Origin: an uncultured bacterium
GTDB taxonomy: Bacteria > Actinomycetota > Coriobacteriia > Coriobacteriales > Eggerthellaceae
NCBI GenBank assembly: GCA_905215035.1
Contig: CAJMOJ010000023.1
Coordinates: 1-27,834, forward strand
Length of the DNA stretch: 27,834 nucleotides
Direction of reading: 5' to 3'
Shown here: positions 24,219 to 27,834 of the stretch, in pieces
Layout of the letters: each line of letters begins with the position of its first letter
How positions within the stretch are numbered: position 1 is the stretch's first letter
Notes under the pieces: model-generated
Told to the model about the DNA's origin: nothing
Seen by the model: the letters and a program-made list of their open reading frames with translations, nothing else
Databases searched by the model: none
Program-made: the position numbers and the translations under genes

Positions 24219-24890
24219 TCACTCACCTACTTTGTAACCTAAGCCGCGTACCGTAACAATAATGCGAGGATTGGCTGGATCGTCTTCTATTTTTTCACGC
24301 AAACGTCTCATATATACATTGATTGCATTATCCGAAACATATTCTCCGGCGCTATCCCAAATTGCATCACGCAAGTTCTCTCGCGTCACAAGCCGATCTT
24401 TGTTCTGAAACAAATAAAGAAGCAATTTATATTCAAGCGCGGAAAGAATAATTTCTTGACCCGCCTTGCTAAGCTGTGCACTTGAGGGATCAAGGGTCAA
24501 TGAGCCAATCGAGAGCGTCTCTTCTCTATTTTTAGTACGTCGTAGGGCTCCACGCATACGACTCAGAAGTTCACGTGCTCGAAAAGGCTTTGCAATATAA
24601 TCGACGGCGCCCATATCAAGACCAGCGACCGTTGAATATTCATCATCAGATGCCGTAAGAAAGATGAGAGGTAAATCAGGATGCAGTTTTCGTGCAGCAC
24701 TGCATACCGCAAATCCATTACCCTGCGAAAGCGTAACGTCAAGAAGCACTAAATCAAACCGTCTATTCTCTAAAAGTGCAATTGCCTCATTTTGTGTAGA
24801 ACAAGCCTCCACACGATATCCTTCTTGTACAAGAAGCTCTGAGAGTGTTGCAATAATGGCGGGATCATCTTCAACAAGCAAAACATGCAT
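24219..24890 (-). CDS. OmpR-family response regulator of the two-component system
   Basis: The protein has 223 residues. I start at ATG 24890 (MHVLLVEDD), with AAGGTG 6 nt upstream; the frame is open for 42 more codons but those do not look like a receiver domain. Receiver: Asp8/Asp9, phosphoacceptor Asp51 (VLLDVTLS), Thr79 and Lys101 (IAKPF). The winged-helix DNA-binding domain (about 128-223) has LSALEYKLLLYLFQNKDRLV, then a recognition helix in DNAINVYMRRLREKIE and the ending VRGLGYKVGE. The histidine kinase follows after 2 nt. A TTACA-N4-TGTAA site 88 nt upstream suggests autoregulation. Confidence 0.94.
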   Translation of the reverse strand: MHVLLVEDDPAIIATLSELLVQEGYRVEACSTQNEAIALLENRRFDLVLLDVTLSQGNGFAVCSAARKLHPDLPLIFLTASDDEYSTVAGLDMGAVDYIAKPFRARELLSRMRGALRRTKNREETLSIGSLTLDPSSAQLSKAGQEIILSALEYKLLLYLFQNKDRLVTRENLRDAIWDSAGEYVSDNAINVYMRRLREKIEDDPANPRIIVTVRGLGYKVGE

Positions 24891-24977
24891 ACTAGGCACC
24901 TTCACTCTCCTATCTAGCATCGCGACAGGGCTCTTTTGCATCTTCTCAAGTCTAGCATGTAAGCCAAAAAAGACTTT

Positions 24978-24993
24978 CTTACAGAATTGTAAG
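24978..24993. promoter_or_regulatory. Predicted response-regulator operator between the regulator and FUSC genes (BceR-like site 1)
   Basis: CTTACAGAATTGTAAG has TTACA-GAAT-TGTAA, with outer bases C and G also paired, so 6 + 6 bases form the inverted repeat. It is 88 nt before the regulator ATG on one side and 57 nt before the FUSC-family ATG on the other, so it could control both. Nearly the same 16-mer precedes the ABC ATPase gene. Confidence 0.6.
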
Positions 24994-25050
24994 ATTCGAA
25001 AGCCTGCCTCCATCAAAGATACGCACTAACACGCTACACTAATAGCTACC

Positions 25051-27159
25051 ATGCAGAAAGTACCAAACATATCAGAACCTAAGAATAAAGCCAGCGAACT
25101 TTGGCATAAACTTATAGAGGCACTCCCTTATCTCGTCTTTTTTGTAGGTCTCTTCTTTGTCATTTTTTATTTTTTTGGCGTGGCCGATGCGTTGCTCGGT
25201 ATTATATTTCTCTTCTTTGCTCGCACCATCATTGAAGAACCAGGACTCTCCTTTTTCAACTACGCGCGTCGCGTAGGCTGGTTCATCGTTATGGCGCTCA
25301 GCGCAACAATTGCAGGACTTCACGACATACTCTTTGTCGGAGTTACTTTTTTCTATCTCTTTTTAATCACGCTTACACAATCTGACGATTACTTGCCACG
25401 AAATTTTTATTGGCTTGGCATGGGTTATCTCTTACTCCTTATCTATCCCGTATCCATACCTGAAATTCCAGCCCGCCTTATTGCAACACTGCTTTCAATA
25501 GCGTGTACGACTGGCTTTATTTACACCATGCGAGCAATTCTTATTAAGACAGGCAAACTCAACGTATTCGCCCGCGATCGCGAATACGTAAGAAAGGCAT
25601 TCGAGGATGTATCTCAGCAACTTATTGTGCTTGCCGAATTAGGAGCAGTATCGGTTGCAGAAGTTCAAAAAACTGCTGGTTTTTCAGAAGTAGCAGATGC
25701 GCGTTTTACCCACATTGCTGATGCTGATTGCGTTGCCGAACTGCCTGACCCATCAGTGCTCCAACGCAAAATTAAACCCAAACAAACCTATCGAATCGCA
25801 CAGGAATACGCGCAGGTTGAGTATGGAACTGTGTTTAGACAGCGCGGCCTTCTTTCTGGACGCCAATGCTACACCTTTGCTCTTCTTCTTTGTTGTGAAC
25901 AAATTGCAGATATGATTCACGCTGCATCCAAAGACCCTCATGCCATCACTCCAGAAGATCAACAATACTTCACTGATCTTGCTGATATCTTTGCCGATTA
26001 CGCAACAGGGCGCATCGTAAAGGTTTCACAGATGGCCGCCACGTTAGAAACCTTTATTGAAAACCACACCTTTGCCAATGTCTGTCACCGCGAGTCGTGG
26101 AATGGCGTTTTGGAAGCTATGTTGCGCACCCTACGCGACACACGTCTTTCGCGCGACGAGTCAACACCTTTTATTAAATCAATTAAATACCGCTTTATGT
26201 TTTTGCGCGATAACGCCAATTTGCAAAACACTCAGACTCGTTTTGCACTTCAACTTGCCACTATTGTTTCACTCGCAGCAGCCGTAGATGTCGTCGTGAC
26301 CAACATGATTGATATCCAATACGGTATCTGGATTCCTATTGTGGCATTTACTATCCTTAATACCTACAACGACGAAACACTTAAATCTACCATTAATAAT
26401 GTTATTGGAACTTTGATAGGCATCGCGCTCTTTGCTCTTTTTATACGCATCATTCCTGCCGATTATCTCATGCCCCTCGTGGTTACGCTTGGCTATCTTG
26501 TTATTGTGATGAACATCACCCCTATTGCCTCAATTACTGCGGGTACCCAAATGGCGCTTACTGCACTCTATTCAGTTGATGCTGCCCTCTCTACTACTGT
26601 CTTTGTGCGCTTGACGTTGGTTATTATTGCAGCCATGTGCGTAGTCATGGTTATTTTCATTTTTATGCAAACACAACGATCGGCTACCCTCCGTGCAAAA
26701 ATTGCTGAGCTCGAACGTATTGATCGCCGTCTTATTACGCAAATTCATTTTGGCCTTAAGCATGGACAAGTAAATTTGTGGCGCACGGTCCAATTGCTTT
26801 ATTACATGCACATGTCATCTGGCTTTATGGAAGACTTGGCTAGCCACCTCGGAACAAAAGAAGCTAAGTGGGAGTCGCGTCCTGGAAAATCTAAATCTGT
26901 TGAACAAATCAAGCGTCTCAAACAAGACGTTGATAGAGTTTTATCACTCAACTACAAATTCGCAATGGATGCCGAGCATACCGTAATGCTTCTTGATCCA
27001 AGACGCTTACACGACGATCTACTCTCTGATCCTCAGCCAGAAACCTGGGTTACCCCCGATTCGACTGCTCGTATTAAACACATTGATGCCACCAACGAAC
27101 GACTTGAAGAAAAACTCAGCGAACTTGAAGCGCTCGAATACCTCAAAAAGGACAACTAG
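25051..27159 (+). CDS. FUSC-family (aromatic acid exporter / YccS-like) membrane protein
   Basis: The protein has 702 residues. An N-terminal membrane block of about five to six helices (residues 24-165) starts LPYLVFFVGLFFVIFYFFG. A soluble middle region follows (about 165-390, with ARDREYVRKAFEDVSQQL). A second membrane block (about 395-540) contains QYGIWIPIVAFTILN (about 426-440) and DETLKSTINNVIGTLIGIAL, the FUSC domain pattern in which a basic/acidic turn precedes G-x-x-x-G-x-x-x-G. A charged C-terminal tail rich in Glu/Lys/Arg could be coiled. FUSC proteins include exporters of aromatic acids and YccS; the substrate here is unknown. No good ribosome-binding site precedes ATG 25051, and its stop abuts that of convergent uppP directly. 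A shared operator could bring it under the neighbouring two-component system. Confidence 0.82.
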   Translation: MQKVPNISEPKNKASELWHKLIEALPYLVFFVGLFFVIFYFFGVADALLGIIFLFFARTIIEEPGLSFFNYARRVGWFIVMALSATIAGLHDILFVGVTFFYLFLITLTQSDDYLPRNFYWLGMGYLLLLIYPVSIPEIPARLIATLLSIACTTGFIYTMRAILIKTGKLNVFARDREYVRKAFEDVSQQLIVLAELGAVSVAEVQKTAGFSEVADARFTHIADADCVAELPDPSVLQRKIKPKQTYRIAQEYAQVEYGTVFRQRGLLSGRQCYTFALLLCCEQIADMIHAASKDPHAITPEDQQYFTDLADIFADYATGRIVKVSQMAATLETFIENHTFANVCHRESWNGVLEAMLRTLRDTRLSRDESTPFIKSIKYRFMFLRDNANLQNTQTRFALQLATIVSLAAAVDVVVTNMIDIQYGIWIPIVAFTILNTYNDETLKSTINNVIGTLIGIALFALFIRIIPADYLMPLVVTLGYLVIVMNITPIASITAGTQMALTALYSVDAALSTTVFVRLTLVIIAAMCVVMVIFIFMQTQRSATLRAKIAELERIDRRLITQIHFGLKHGQVNLWRTVQLLYYMHMSSGFMEDLASHLGTKEAKWESRPGKSKSVEQIKRLKQDVDRVLSLNYKFAMDAEHTVMLLDPRRLHDDLLSDPQPETWVTPDSTARIKHIDATNERLEEKLSELEALEYLKKDN

Positions 27160-27834
27160 CTATAAGACAAACATCCTTACGCCGAAATAGCACAACACAA
27201 TAAGACCGACGATAATACGGTAGACACCAAACGCAGAAAAGTCATTCTTTTTAATGTATCCCATCAAAAATCTAATAGAAATTACACTCATAATGAAGGC
27301 CGAGACAATGCCAACAATAAGCACAACAATTTCCGTTTGAGTCATAACCAAGCCAGCAGCCAAGAACTTAACCGCTTTGACAAATCCCCATCCAAACATA
27401 ATAGGAATAGCGAGAAAAAAAGTATACTCTGCTGCTGCCGTACGAGAACAACCGCAAAGCATACCGCCAATGATGGTCGCGCCTGAACGACTTGTACCAG
27501 GGATAATCGCAAGTACTTGAAAGCAGCCTATCTTAAGCGCGGTCTTAGCATCAATTTCATCGACCGAGGTGATAGCAAACATCTCATCTTCTACTTCTTG
27601 CGGAGAAATCTCCTCTTCATTACTACGGCGTACGTGTTTACCTTCCACTGGCTTCATTTCAGCCACGATACGCTGCTCTTTTTTCTATTGTGTCGTTCGA
27701 GTACGATAAAAATAATGCCATACACAATCAACATTGTTGCAACGGTATAAGCGTTATAAAAATGCTCATTAACCCAATCGTCAAAAAGAAAACCAACAAT
27801 TGCCGCAGGTATACAGCCAATAACGACCATACCC
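27160..27834 (-). CDS. uppP: Undecaprenyl-diphosphatase UppP (BacA), frameshifted and cut by the right edge
   Basis: UppP removes a phosphate from undecaprenyl pyrophosphate at the membrane, recycling the peptidoglycan lipid carrier and giving bacitracin tolerance. Two frames carry the parts. 27834-27654 reads VVIGCIPAAIVGFLFDDWV, a further helix and FIVLERHNRKK, then hits TGA (27656-27654). The frame 27160 to about 27680 continues with EQRIVAEMK, an acidic linker, and the catalytic PGTSRSGATIIGGM. Joining them needs one extra base, or a -1 slip, at the six-A run. The E-rich first active-site motif lies beyond the window. The second part's only start (GTG 27666) has no ribosome-binding site. 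So it is a frameshift-decoded gene, a broken gene or a sequencing error. Its TAG stop abuts that of FUSC. Confidence 0.85.
27678..27684 (-). other. In-frame A AAA AAG slippery heptamer inside uppP
   Basis: In the upstream uppP frame the codons are AGA AAA AAG, so the heptamer A AAA AAG sits in the phase used for -1 frameshifting in dnaX of Escherichia coli. Slipping back one base leads directly into GAG CAG CGT ATC, the frame of the C-terminal half. About 12 nt later a small stem TGGCT-(7 nt)-AGCCA can form. No upstream Shine-Dalgarno-like stimulator is evident. Confidence 0.6.

Overview
The window most likely comes from a low-to-mid GC anaerobic actinobacterium of the class Coriobacteriia (Atopobiaceae-like; genus not certain). 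The best marker is a short actinobacterial-type integration host factor (mIHF, 17546-17863). Supporting it are an oxygen-labile [4Fe-4S] L-serine dehydratase, a class III fructose-1,6-bisphosphatase, a DUF2148 ferredoxin-like protein and a glycine riboswitch. Genes are tightly packed, and several convergent pairs have abutting or overlapping stop codons. I see no tRNA, rRNA, CRISPR array, insertion sequence or prophage.

Layout. 1-1093 (-): XpaC-family envelope protein cut by the left edge. 1160-3548: a MerR-type regulator divergent from an MFS exporter, with a repeat-rich shared promoter. 3549-3869: gene-free leader with two tandem repeats. 3870-7004: a class I glutamine amidotransferase-like (peptidase C26) hydrolase with a Cys-containing insertion, then convergent L-serine dehydratase and an ASCH-domain protein. 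7142-11363 (-): class III FBPase, NAD(P)H-hydrate epimerase and two small membrane proteins. 11565-14417: DUF2148 protein, EamA transporter, and an RloA/AbiL-like AAA ATPase with an atypical Walker B. 14663-16485 (-): an AGCS amino-acid/sodium symporter behind a glycine riboswitch with a likely Shine-Dalgarno-masking hairpin. 16528-17283 (-): AlkD-like DNA glycosylase. 17425-17950: mIHF with promoter and terminator. 18100-19251: YbhN/MprF-type membrane protein. 19379-24890 (-): a response regulator, intramembrane-sensing histidine kinase, ABC ATPase and large twin-FtsX permease. 25051-27159: a FUSC-family membrane protein. 27160-27834 (-): uppP, cut by the right edge and interrupted by a frameshift.

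The most coherent system is at the right end. A kinase with almost no extracellular loop, its regulator and an ABC exporter carry two near-identical copies of an inverted repeat, TTACA-N4-TGTAA. One lies upstream of the regulator and one upstream of the ATPase. This is the arrangement and the site type I recall for BceRS-BceAB antimicrobial-peptide/bacitracin modules. The permease, however, has two FtsX halves with two large extracellular domains, unlike BceB. The neighbouring uppP gene makes the lipid-carrier phosphatase linked to bacitracin tolerance. It is split exactly at an in-frame A AAA AAG heptamer, the dnaX-type slippery sequence. It could therefore be a -1 frameshifting gene, a phase-variable gene or a homopolymer sequencing error.
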